The translations under genes and the position numbers were made by a program. The notes beneath the pieces were generated by a model that saw nothing but the letters and a program-made list of their open reading frames with translations, had not been told where the DNA came from and did not search any database. Source: Acinetobacter shaoyimingii (GTDB lineage Bacteria > Pseudomonadota > Gammaproteobacteria > Pseudomonadales > Moraxellaceae). From it: a stretch of 64,000 nucleotides of DNA. Of the stretch, positions 18,630 through 26,619 are shown piece by piece. Location: positions 2,914,001 to 2,978,000 of the forward strand of contig NZ_CP049801.1 in NCBI RefSeq assembly GCF_011578045.1. The letters run 5' to 3'. Position 1 is the stretch's first letter. Each line of letters starts with the position of its first letter.

Positions 18630-18653
18630 ATTTACTTGCTTCATTAATATTCG

Positions 18654-18682
18654 AAAAAAGGTGCGATATGCACCTTTTTTTT
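18654..18682 (+). terminator. Terminator after the lipoprotein gene
   Basis: AAAAAAGGTGC, a short loop, then GCACC followed by eight T. It lies 25 nt past the stop. Confidence 0.9.
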
Positions 18683-18929
18683 ACGACATAATTTTTTACT
18701 ATTTTGACTATTTATGACTAAAAATAATTATTAAAAATATTTGTTTTTCATTATCTTATGAATTTCAAGTTTTATTTGTTTGACTTTACAGTCACGCAGA
18801 ATCAAGTCAGAAAACTTGTACCAAACAATAAGATATTGCACGATGTAATAGAACTTATGTGTCACTGAAGACACAACCCTTTTTATTAGGATTATAAATC
18901 TGGTTTAACCAGTATTGAGGAAACCCGTT

Positions 18930-20732
18930 ATGCCACAATACAAAGCACCCTTACGTGATATGCAATTTGTTTTGCATGAATTATTAAATGCTGAAGATCA
19001 TTATTCAAAATTACCTGCATTCCAAGAAAACGTAAGCCGTGAATTGGTTGACCAATATCTGGAAGCTGCTGCGGATTTTTGTGAAAACGAATTGTCTCCA
19101 TTAAACCAAGTGGGCGACCGTGAAGGTTGTAAATGGAACGATGGTGTTGTAACAACGCCTACCGGCTTTAAAGAAGCATATCAAAAATATGTAGAGCTTG
19201 GCTTCCCTTCACTTTCTGCTGAAGAACAGTACGGCGGTCAAGGTTTACCTGTCTCAATTGCAAACATCATTTCTGAAATGGTCGGTACTGCGAACTGGGC
19301 ATGGGGTATGTACCCTGGTCTATCTCATGGTGCAGTTCGTACTTTAGAACACCATGGTTCACAAGAGCAAAAAGACACTTACTTACCTAAATTAATTTCA
19401 GGTGAGTGGACAGGCACCATGTGCTTAACAGAATCTCATGCAGGTTCTGACTTAGGGATTATCCGTACCAAAGCTGAACCACAAGCTGACGGTAGCTATG
19501 CGATTTCCGGCGAGAAAATCTTTATCTCTGCTGGTGAACACGACATGGCTGACAACATTATCCATATTGTACTTGCTCGACTTCCTGGTGCGCCTAAAGG
19601 CACAAAAGGTATTTCGTTGTTTATCGTACCGAAGTTCAACTTAACTGCTGATGGTGAAGTCGGCGAACGTAATGGCGTACGTTGTGGTTCAATTGAACAC
19701 AAAATGGGTATTCACGGTAACGCAACATGTGTCATTAACTTTGACAACGCAAAAGGTTTCTTGATTGGACCTGAAAACCGTGGTCTAAACTGCATGTTCA
19801 CGTTCATGAACACTGCACGTATTGGTACTGCGATCCAAGGTTTATCTGCATCTGAAGGCGCATTCCAAGGTGCACTTGCATATGCAAAAGACCGTTTAGC
19901 AATGCGTTCATTGTCTGGTCCTAAAGCACCTGAAAAAGAAGCAGATCCGATTATTGTTCACCCTGCTGTACGTAACATGCTTTTAACTCAAAAAGCATTT
20001 GCTGAAGCTGGTCGTGCATTGGTTTACTTATTGTCTTTCCATGCAGACGTTGTAGAACAAGGTGCAACTGAAGAAGAGCGTAAAGCTTCTGACAATATCT
20101 TGTCATTATTGACACCAATTGCAAAAGCGTTCTTGACTGAAACAGGTTCAGAATCTGCGAAACATGGTGTTCAAGTGTTCGGTGGACATGGCTTTATTTC
20201 TGAACATGGTATGGAACAAATTGTTCGTGATACACGTATTTCGTGTCTTTACGAAGGTACAACTGAAATTCAAGCGATTGACTTATTAGGTCGTAAAGTT
20301 TTGGGTACTCAAGGTGCAATGTTGAAAGACTTCACCAAGATCATCCATAAATTTATCGAAGCGAATAAAGACAACGCTGGTTTGAAAGAATTCCTAGAAC
20401 CACTTGCTGCTCTCAATAAAGAGTGGGGTGATTTGACCATGCAAATTGGTATGAAAGCAATGCAAAACCCTGATGAAGTTGGTGCTGCTGCTGTTGATTA
20501 CCTCTACTTCTCTGGTTATGTAACACTTGCATACCTATGGGCACGTATGGCACTCGTAGCACAAGAGAAATTGGCTGAAGGTACAACTGAAGTTGACTTC
20601 TACAATGCGAAGATTACCACTGCGCGTTTCTACTTCAAGAAAATCTTACCACGCGTACGTTCACACGTAGACGTGATTGCAGGTGGCTTAGATCCATTGA
20701 TGTCTTTAGATGCAGAACATTTCGCATTCTAA
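18930..20732 (+). CDS. Acyl-CoA dehydrogenase, long FadE-type (copy 1)
   Basis: About 600 residues from ATG 18930, preceded by GAGGAAA; a TTG 15 nt earlier is less likely. It is an FAD enzyme that makes the first double bond in beta-oxidation. Signatures: MCLTESHAGSDLGIIRTKA, KIFISAGEHD, GSIEHKMGIHGNATC, GGHGFISEHGMEQIVRD and the catalytic Glu in YEGTTEIQ. A C-terminal helical extension is characteristic of the ~600-residue class. It has its own terminator, then a paralog. The preferred chain length is unknown. Confidence 0.93.
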   Translation: MPQYKAPLRDMQFVLHELLNAEDHYSKLPAFQENVSRELVDQYLEAAADFCENELSPLNQVGDREGCKWNDGVVTTPTGFKEAYQKYVELGFPSLSAEEQYGGQGLPVSIANIISEMVGTANWAWGMYPGLSHGAVRTLEHHGSQEQKDTYLPKLISGEWTGTMCLTESHAGSDLGIIRTKAEPQADGSYAISGEKIFISAGEHDMADNIIHIVLARLPGAPKGTKGISLFIVPKFNLTADGEVGERNGVRCGSIEHKMGIHGNATCVINFDNAKGFLIGPENRGLNCMFTFMNTARIGTAIQGLSASEGAFQGALAYAKDRLAMRSLSGPKAPEKEADPIIVHPAVRNMLLTQKAFAEAGRALVYLLSFHADVVEQGATEEERKASDNILSLLTPIAKAFLTETGSESAKHGVQVFGGHGFISEHGMEQIVRDTRISCLYEGTTEIQAIDLLGRKVLGTQGAMLKDFTKIIHKFIEANKDNAGLKEFLEPLAALNKEWGDLTMQIGMKAMQNPDEVGAAAVDYLYFSGYVTLAYLWARMALVAQEKLAEGTTEVDFYNAKITTARFYFKKILPRVRSHVDVIAGGLDPLMSLDAEHFAF

Positions 20733-20753
20733 TGACCTGCCATAAAAAGCAAT

Positions 20754-20797
20754 AAAAAGAAAAGGACAGTCATAGCGTTGGCCGTCCTTTTTCTTTA
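20754..20797 (+). terminator. Terminator between the two acyl-CoA dehydrogenases
   Basis: AAAAAGAAAAGGAC, a 16-nt loop, then GTCCTTTTTCTTT. A long AT-rich stem with a T-rich tail, so the two dehydrogenase genes are probably separate transcription units. Confidence 0.8.
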
Positions 20798-20918
20798 TAA
20801 ACTGAAGTAGACATATAAAGACACAATATTAACCTTTAGTCGTCTAACAACAATTCAAGTACTTGGTTAGACTCTAAATATTCAAATATAGATTCAACAA
20901 AAAATAGGTGAAGGAAAA

Positions 20919-22700
20919 ATGCCAATTTATAATGCGCCTCTTGCGGATATGAAATTCATCCTCAACGATGTTTTTAAAGCAGAACAATTCTGGCAAGCCA
21001 ATGAAAATCTTGCACATGTCGATGCTGCAACGGCTGAAGCTATTCTTGAAGAAATGGCAAAATTTGCTCAAAACGTGACGCTTCCAATCAACCGTACGGG
21101 AGATGAAGAAGGCGCAACTTATAATAATGGTGCTGTCACCACACCTGCTGGATTTAAAGAAGCTTTTAAACAATACGCTGAGGGCGGTTGGATTGGTTTA
21201 GGCGCAGATGAAGAATGGGGCGGTCAAGGCATGCCAAAAATGCTGACTGTGCTTGCTGATGAAATGCTATTTGCAACCAACCCATCATTCATGCTCTACC
21301 CGCTTCTTTCTGTGGGTGCTGGTATGGCATTAAACAGTTATGCATCTCAAGAGCAAAAAGAAACCTATTTACCAAAAATTTATTCAGGTGAATGGTCAGG
21401 TACGATGTGCTTAACTGAACCACATGCAGGTACAGATTTAGGCATTATCAAAACCAAAGCAGAACGCAATGAAGATGGTACCTATAACATCACTGGGACT
21501 AAAATCTTTATTACTGGCGGTGATCATGATTTAGCTGAGAACATCATTCACTTAGTCCTTGCAAAAACACCAGATGCCCCTGCTGGCTCACGTGGTATCT
21601 CACTGTTTATCGTGCCGAAATTTATCGTCAATACTGATGGTTCTTTAGGCGAACGTAATACTGCTGGCCCAGGTTCAATTGAACATAAAATGGGGATCAA
21701 AGCTTCTGCAACATGTGTCATGAACTTTGATGCAGCTAAAGGCTACCTTGTAGGTAATGAAAACGAAGGTCTTGCTGCGATGTTCGTGATGATGAACTAC
21801 GAACGTTTATCGATGGGTATTCAAGGTCTTGGTGCTTCGGAATACGCATATCAAAATGCAGCACAATATGCCACTGACCGTTTACAAGGCCGTAGTGCAA
21901 CAGGTGCCAAATCTCCACAGAAACCTGCTGACAGCATTTTGGTTCATGGTGATGTGCGTCGTATGCTTTTGAATGTTCGTGCAAACAATGAAGCATCTCG
22001 TGCTTTCGCGGTCTATGTTGGTCAACAGCTTGATATTACCAAGTTCTCAACCGATGCTGAAGCGGTGCAGAAAGCCAACAACCGAGTTGCATTATTAACC
22101 CCTATCGCAAAAGCATATTTGACTGATACTGCATTCCAAGCAACATTAGATGCTCAAATGGTCTTCGGTGGTCATGGTTATATCCGTGAATGGGGTATGG
22201 AACAATGCATCCGTGATTTACGTATTGCTCAGATTTACGAGGGAACCAACGGCGTTCAATCTCAAGATTTGATTGGTCGTAAAACCATTAAATGCAATGG
22301 TGAATACATCGCTGAATATATTGAAGAAATTCGTGATTTTGCCAATGATCTAGATTCAGATTTAAACTACATCAAAGATGCAACACTTGATGCTGCAACT
22401 GAGCTTGAAGTGATTACACAAACTGTGCTTGAACGTGCAAAAGAAAATCCTGACTACGCAAATGCAGCTGCTGTAGATTATTTACATGCTGTCGGTTTAC
22501 TCAGCTTTAGCTACATGTTCGCTAAAATTGCCAAAGCAGCCAATGCCAAATCAGGTGAGTTCTATCAAAACAAACTGTCTTTGGTGAACTACTTTATCCA
22601 ACGTATCTTGCCAGATTTAAATACACGTATTGCACGTATTAAAGTCACTTCAGATACAGTTATGAGCTTCAGTGAAGACTACTTCACCAATCAGTCTTAA
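20919..22700 (+). CDS. Acyl-CoA dehydrogenase, long FadE-type (copy 2)
   Basis: 593 residues, preceded by AAGGAAAA. It is a clear paralog of the gene before it, with the same layout: MCLTEPHAGTDLGIIKTKA, KIFITGGDHD, GSIEHKMGIKASATC, GGHGYIREWGMEQCIRD and the catalytic Glu in YEGTNGVQ. Each copy has its own leader and terminator, which allows separate regulation and perhaps different chain-length ranges. Such tandem pairs are common in Acinetobacter, which degrades many lipids. Confidence 0.93.
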   Translation: MPIYNAPLADMKFILNDVFKAEQFWQANENLAHVDAATAEAILEEMAKFAQNVTLPINRTGDEEGATYNNGAVTTPAGFKEAFKQYAEGGWIGLGADEEWGGQGMPKMLTVLADEMLFATNPSFMLYPLLSVGAGMALNSYASQEQKETYLPKIYSGEWSGTMCLTEPHAGTDLGIIKTKAERNEDGTYNITGTKIFITGGDHDLAENIIHLVLAKTPDAPAGSRGISLFIVPKFIVNTDGSLGERNTAGPGSIEHKMGIKASATCVMNFDAAKGYLVGNENEGLAAMFVMMNYERLSMGIQGLGASEYAYQNAAQYATDRLQGRSATGAKSPQKPADSILVHGDVRRMLLNVRANNEASRAFAVYVGQQLDITKFSTDAEAVQKANNRVALLTPIAKAYLTDTAFQATLDAQMVFGGHGYIREWGMEQCIRDLRIAQIYEGTNGVQSQDLIGRKTIKCNGEYIAEYIEEIRDFANDLDSDLNYIKDATLDAATELEVITQTVLERAKENPDYANAAAVDYLHAVGLLSFSYMFAKIAKAANAKSGEFYQNKLSLVNYFIQRILPDLNTRIARIKVTSDTVMSFSEDYFTNQS

Positions 22701-22722
22701 GCTGATTTAGACATCGATTGAT

Positions 22723-22754
22723 AAAAAAACGCCTGATCATTCAGGCGTTTTTTT
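22723..22754. terminator. Bidirectional terminator
   Basis: AAAAAAACGCCTGA, a 4-nt loop, then TCAGGCGTTTTTTT. A strong stem between the convergent acyl-CoA dehydrogenase gene and a small minus-strand gene. Confidence 0.93.
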
Positions 22755-22778
22755 GGCTTAATGAAAAGAAAAAGTACG

Positions 22779-22985
22779 TTAAACTTTTTCAATAATGATG
22801 CTTTGTACAAGACCAGGAGCAGAAGATGATTTTTGAATTTTGTTTAGCTTAATCACGCCTTTGCTTTCAAGATCTTCACACAAAGAAATGACTTTTTGCA
22901 TTTCATCATCTTTAATCCCCGCACCTAGAATGAGTTTTTTACCATTGGCTAAACCATCAATTTTTGTTTGAATTTTATCTAACAT
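22779..22985 (-). CDS. Small conserved-looking hypothetical protein
   Basis: 68 residues (MLDKIQTKIDGLANGKK...IIIEKV). The frame is supported by AAGGAAAG about 8 nt before the ATG and by its own terminator. It has no signal peptide or membrane helix. A central acidic helix (DDEMQKVISLCEDLESKGV) is followed by a short C-terminal segment that looks like beta strands. I do not recognise a family. Isolated on the minus strand. Confidence 0.6.
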   Translation of the reverse strand: MLDKIQTKIDGLANGKKLILGAGIKDDEMQKVISLCEDLESKGVIKLNKIQKSSSAPGLVQSIIIEKV

Positions 22986-23149
22986 CTTCTTTCCTTTTCT
23001 AATTGAATGTATCCCCTTACACTACAATAAATTTAAATAAAAAAAAGCTTAAAATACAAATAAATCATGATTTTAATTTTTTATTTCTACATTTGCATGT
23101 AATTTGCATATTGATTATTAAAAGTTGTCATTTATCAAAAGGTTCTAAT

Positions 23150-23647
23150 ATGTCACACAAAGATCCAAAAATCGCAAAGATTGAATCCTTTCTTGATCGA
23201 TTCGGGAACCTTGCTGTAGAAAGTTTTCATTATCTCGCACTGTTTATTATTGGCTGTATGGTCATTTGGTCAGCCGCACACACCGTTTATGATATTTTTA
23301 GCGTTAAACAATATGCAACGATTGACGATATTCTATTGTTATTTATCTATTTAGAACTTGGGGCAATGGTCGGCATTTACTTTAAAACCAATCACATGCC
23401 TGTACGTTTTTTAATTTATATTGCTATTACTGCGCTGACCCGATTACTCATTTCAGATATTCAACATACGCATAAAGCCAGCATAGATTTGGTGATTATT
23501 ACGGGTTCGATTCTTATCTTGGCGATTTCAATTTTAGTGGTACGTTTTGCTTCTTGGAATTTCCCATCCGTGATCCGCGAGAAACATCAAGACAAACCAT
23601 TGGCAGAGGGTAAAACGCCTCGTCCAGAAGATGATGAATTGGCTTGA
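23150..23647 (+). CDS. psiE: PsiE-family membrane protein
   Basis: 165 residues from ATG 23150, which has AAAGG upstream; an in-frame extension to 23003 is AT-rich and lacks a ribosome site. There are four hydrophobic segments. Characteristic sequence is DDILLLFIYLELGAMVGIYFKTNHMPVRFLIYIAITALTR, here quoted only by its ends (DDILLLF near residue 60, MPVRFLIYIA near residue 85). PsiE is phosphate-starvation-inducible in E. coli, with unknown mechanism. No PHO box was identified here. Confidence 0.85.
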   Translation: MSHKDPKIAKIESFLDRFGNLAVESFHYLALFIIGCMVIWSAAHTVYDIFSVKQYATIDDILLLFIYLELGAMVGIYFKTNHMPVRFLIYIAITALTRLLISDIQHTHKASIDLVIITGSILILAISILVVRFASWNFPSVIREKHQDKPLAEGKTPRPEDDELA

Positions 23648-23727
23648 TGCAAAATTAAACTTAATAATCTGGCGATCTTAAACATGTAGAGAAATGATCC
23701 CAAATGCATCATTTCTCTACCCTTGGC

Positions 23728-24285
23728 TTAACGGCCATTGGGAACCATCAGATAACGACCATTCTCATAAATCCAGTGCATACCTGCGGCAGGTGCAGGT
23801 AAATTATAGCGTCGCCAATCCGTGATATACGTCATTCGTGAACTTTGGATAAAACCATTATTTCCATTCACAAAACCCTGTTGCTCAGAACGATATTCTG
23901 TATAACTTGGCAATTGTTGATGATAAGTGATGGTTAATCCATTTTGCACTGGATAAGCAGGATAATTTGGATAATGATGTCCGTGACCACCATGATGTGG
24001 CGGATACGGTGGATAAGGTCGCTGATAGTTCTGATAATGAGATTGGGGCAATGGCGTTGCATACGCATCCGCATTCTGACGATTAGACGTCCATGCCGTA
24101 GGGTCATATGACTGATAAGTTGATCTTGATGGTACTGATGGTTGCTGTACCACACGATAACCCCATTTTTGCTCAGCCATAACCGTCGTTGAGATCATTG
24201 AAGATATCGCTAAAACAGTAAGACTGAATAATATCTGATGTGAAAAAATATTTTTTTCAATTTTTTTATTGTTGGAATGATTCAT
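23728..24285 (-). CDS. Secreted RcnB-like protein with Pro/Tyr/His-rich middle
   Basis: About 185 residues from ATG 24285, with AGGTG upstream. A signal peptide ends at VMA/EQ. The middle is low-complexity (RPYPPYPPHHGGHGHHYP). The C-terminal WRRYNLPAPAAGMHWIYENG resembles the RcnB domain of periplasmic proteins tied to nickel/cobalt balance. The His-rich segment could bind metal ions. This is a family resemblance, not a firm assignment. Monocistronic. Confidence 0.6.
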   Translation of the reverse strand: MNHSNNKKIEKNIFSHQILFSLTVLAISSMISTTVMAEQKWGYRVVQQPSVPSRSTYQSYDPTAWTSNRQNADAYATPLPQSHYQNYQRPYPPYPPHHGGHGHHYPNYPAYPVQNGLTITYHQQLPSYTEYRSEQQGFVNGNNGFIQSSRMTYITDWRRYNLPAPAAGMHWIYENGRYLMVPNGR

Positions 24286-24458
24286 GATGACACCTATGCG
24301 TATCAATTTTATAGTCATACTTTAAACCATAATTGCAGATAAATTATGAATAAAAATTAGGCAAATGTAAGGATCTCTCATTTTTATCTGAGCGAAACAC
24401 TTCTTGATCTTGTCGCATCTGCTAATATAAGTTTTTTAAAACTGCTGGATCCCACGTC

Positions 24459-24923
24459 GTGTCTGACTTAAGTTTTGATCGTTTACATCAATTTTTTTGT
24501 AAAGTACCTAGTGTGCAAGAGTCCTTTATCGATTCCTATGGTTCAGATGGCAAACATGCTTGGTGGTTTAAATTTCAAATTAATATTGAGCACCCATTGG
24601 CTTGGCAAACTGTTCAAGAATTAGGACATGTATTGAACTACATCTCTAAAAATGAGCGTTTACCAACTCAGTTTTTACCCGTTTCGCCACCGCCATATAT
24701 GAATGGTGAAGCAAAACAGTTTTTGTCATGGGTCATTCAATGCAACCATGAAGATTTTTCGCCAGATGTGGTTTGTGACTGGTTAGAAGCTCGCTTACCG
24801 CAACCTGTTGAAGAAGCTGACAGCTGGAAGATCAAAACAGATATTAAAGAATTGGAAAATGAGCTTGAAAGCATGACAGATAAGGATTTGGATCAAATTA
24901 TTCCACCAAATCCACAGGCTTAA
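24459..24923 (+). CDS. Hypothetical protein
   Basis: 154 residues, starting at GTG 24459 (MSDLSFDRLHQFF). No signal peptide or membrane helix is seen. It is rich in Trp (HAWWFKFQ, WVIQ, DWLEARLPQP), and has an acidic C-terminal helix (DIKELENELESMTDKD). Codon use is like that of the neighbours and the frame is long and uninterrupted, so it looks real. I do not recognise a family and can give no function. Confidence 0.65.
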   Translation: MSDLSFDRLHQFFCKVPSVQESFIDSYGSDGKHAWWFKFQINIEHPLAWQTVQELGHVLNYISKNERLPTQFLPVSPPPYMNGEAKQFLSWVIQCNHEDFSPDVVCDWLEARLPQPVEEADSWKIKTDIKELENELESMTDKDLDQIIPPNPQA

Positions 24924-24931
24924 TTGTAACT

Positions 24932-25045
24932 CATCTCTCCCCTTGTGATGCTGTGCTTCTCATCTCCTAAAAGGAGAAGGAAATAGCCCGTATAAGGCGC
25001 GATTTAAAGCTCCTTCTCCCTATGGGAGAAGGTTGGGATGAGGGA
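24932..25045. repeat. Intergenic inverted-repeat element (REP/BIME-like)
   Basis: The gap is filled by nested imperfect inverted repeats. The ends CTCATCTCTCCCCTT and AAGGTTGGGATGAG are roughly complementary. Inside are CTCCTAAAAGGAG and CTCCCTATGGGAG hairpins flanked by GAAGGA and TCCTTC. The TCCTTCTCCC...GGGAGAAGG type of sequence is, from my knowledge, scattered between genes in Acinetobacter genomes. It sits between two convergent genes and may also stop transcription. Confidence 0.7.
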
Positions 25046-25047
25046 TA

Positions 25048-26511
25048 TTAAAACGTCGACACCCCACTCCATTCCATAAAGCGATAAGTTGCATATTTAA
25101 ATTTTGATTCATCGGCATAAGTTTTGTACTCAACACTCATGTTTTTACCGTTCAAATTTGACCATGCGGTATCAAAATACTGCTGTGCATCAACAAAAAC
25201 AGGGGCTTTTGACTGACCTAAAACTCGTATATCCGTTTCCAAATTATAATTTTTTAAATTACGAGCTGTAAAATTCGCTGAACCTAAAATCATTTCTGAA
25301 CTTTGTCCAGATTGTTTAATCATCATTTTGCTATGGCACTGTTCACCTTGAGTATTACACCATCGAACATCAATGCCTGCTTTATAAAGCTCTGAAGCCA
25401 CAGGACGGTTTGGAATACCATTTTTATGCCGACCAAATGCATCTTTATTCGGATCAAGTAAAATGCGAAGTTTCACGCCACGTGCTTTGGCATCTTTAAG
25501 TGCCTGTATAATCTGACGCTCAGACAAGTAAAACATGGCTAAATCGATCTGATCATTGGCTTTGGCTGTATCTAGCATATTTAAGATTGCATCTAGAATC
25601 GCTTTTTCAGTTAACACCTGAACTTGTGGAAGATATTTATCACGCGCTAAATCGCCAATAACCACCCCTGGCATATTGGCTTTTGACATTTGCCCAACCA
25701 CTTGTTCAGTTTTCAGTACATCAGCAGCTGGCGCACCTGACACCACCAACGCCACATTGGAATGGCGTGAACTGCCATCATGCGGATTCATAGACGTGAC
25801 TAAAGCTTTCCAACCCTCAGGGGTATCGACCACTAAAGTTTTCCGATGATTGGCTTTAAAATTAAACAATGCAAAATAACTACGCAATGTGACTTTGCCT
25901 TCCCCTAAAGGATTTTTCAACCAGCCTTTTTCTGGATTATTCCCAACGTTTTGGCAACATAAATACCAAAAACCAGACCATAAAGGATTTGAAGCTCTAA
26001 GTGGTGTTAAATCTGTTTCAATGAGGTCTACACCTACTTTACGCAGCTCGCGGTAATGACTTGGTGCAATACCACCATACACTGAGTTCACTGGATCTGT
26101 AATAAACTTAATTTCAATATTCGGATGACTTAACTTTTTAGCAACCAAAGCATCCGTTAATTTTTGCGTCAGTGCCTCGTGTTTCTTTTTAGACTCACCC
26201 ACTTCTTTATTGAATAAGAACATATCTACCACTATGGTGGTTTGCGCCTCATCAATCAACTTCAACATCTCATTGAAAATATGATGTTCTTGTTGCTGTT
26301 GTTGTTTCGCATCCATAAAGGTTTGATCGGCTAAAAACTTCACGTCTGCATGGCGCAGTTTGCCTTTAAAATTCAAACCTTCTGGCAATGGTTTATACAT
26401 ATGAAAAATTGCAGAAGATAAATAGCCCAATACAAAAAGACCTGCAATAAGGCCAAAATAGCGACGGCGTGACCAATTTAATTTTTGATGAATTCGATCA
26501 AAGATACGCAT
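25048..26511 (-). CDS. Phospholipase D-like protein (two HKD motifs)
   Basis: 487 residues. An N-terminal membrane anchor (FGLIAGLFVLGYLSSAIFH) is followed by two PLD domains. Motif 1 is HRKTLVVD near residue 218 with downstream SMNPHD. Motif 2 is CHSKMMIK near residue 397 with GSANFTARNL. Two HKD motifs form one active site in cardiolipin synthases and phospholipases D, which act on phosphatidyl groups through a His-phosphate intermediate. The exact activity is open. Its start lies just after the terminator of the receptor gene upstream. Confidence 0.88.
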   Translation of the reverse strand: MRIFDRIHQKLNWSRRRYFGLIAGLFVLGYLSSAIFHMYKPLPEGLNFKGKLRHADVKFLADQTFMDAKQQQQQEHHIFNEMLKLIDEAQTTIVVDMFLFNKEVGESKKKHEALTQKLTDALVAKKLSHPNIEIKFITDPVNSVYGGIAPSHYRELRKVGVDLIETDLTPLRASNPLWSGFWYLCCQNVGNNPEKGWLKNPLGEGKVTLRSYFALFNFKANHRKTLVVDTPEGWKALVTSMNPHDGSSRHSNVALVVSGAPAADVLKTEQVVGQMSKANMPGVVIGDLARDKYLPQVQVLTEKAILDAILNMLDTAKANDQIDLAMFYLSERQIIQALKDAKARGVKLRILLDPNKDAFGRHKNGIPNRPVASELYKAGIDVRWCNTQGEQCHSKMMIKQSGQSSEMILGSANFTARNLKNYNLETDIRVLGQSKAPVFVDAQQYFDTAWSNLNGKNMSVEYKTYADESKFKYATYRFMEWSGVSTF

Positions 26512-26513
26512 AG

Positions 26514-26549
26514 TAAAAAACCTAGTCTGTTATCAGCAGACTAGGTTTA
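26514..26549 (-). terminator. Terminator of the zinc receptor gene
   Basis: Read on the minus strand: AACCTAGTCTG, a 7-nt loop, CAGACTAGGTT, then a run of six T. It lies ~70 nt past the receptor stop and directly before the PLD-like gene, so the two are separate units. Confidence 0.9.
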
Positions 26550-26619
26550 ATTGTTTTATTTTTCAAGGGGAATTGTGTTGAATATCCATTTTAATCGATC
26601 AATTTATTGATGATCTCAG

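Noticed and set aside
18930..22700. Recent duplication of the acyl-CoA dehydrogenase genes
   Set aside because: The proteins differ widely outside the motifs and each has its own leader and terminator, so this is an old paralog pair common in the genus.
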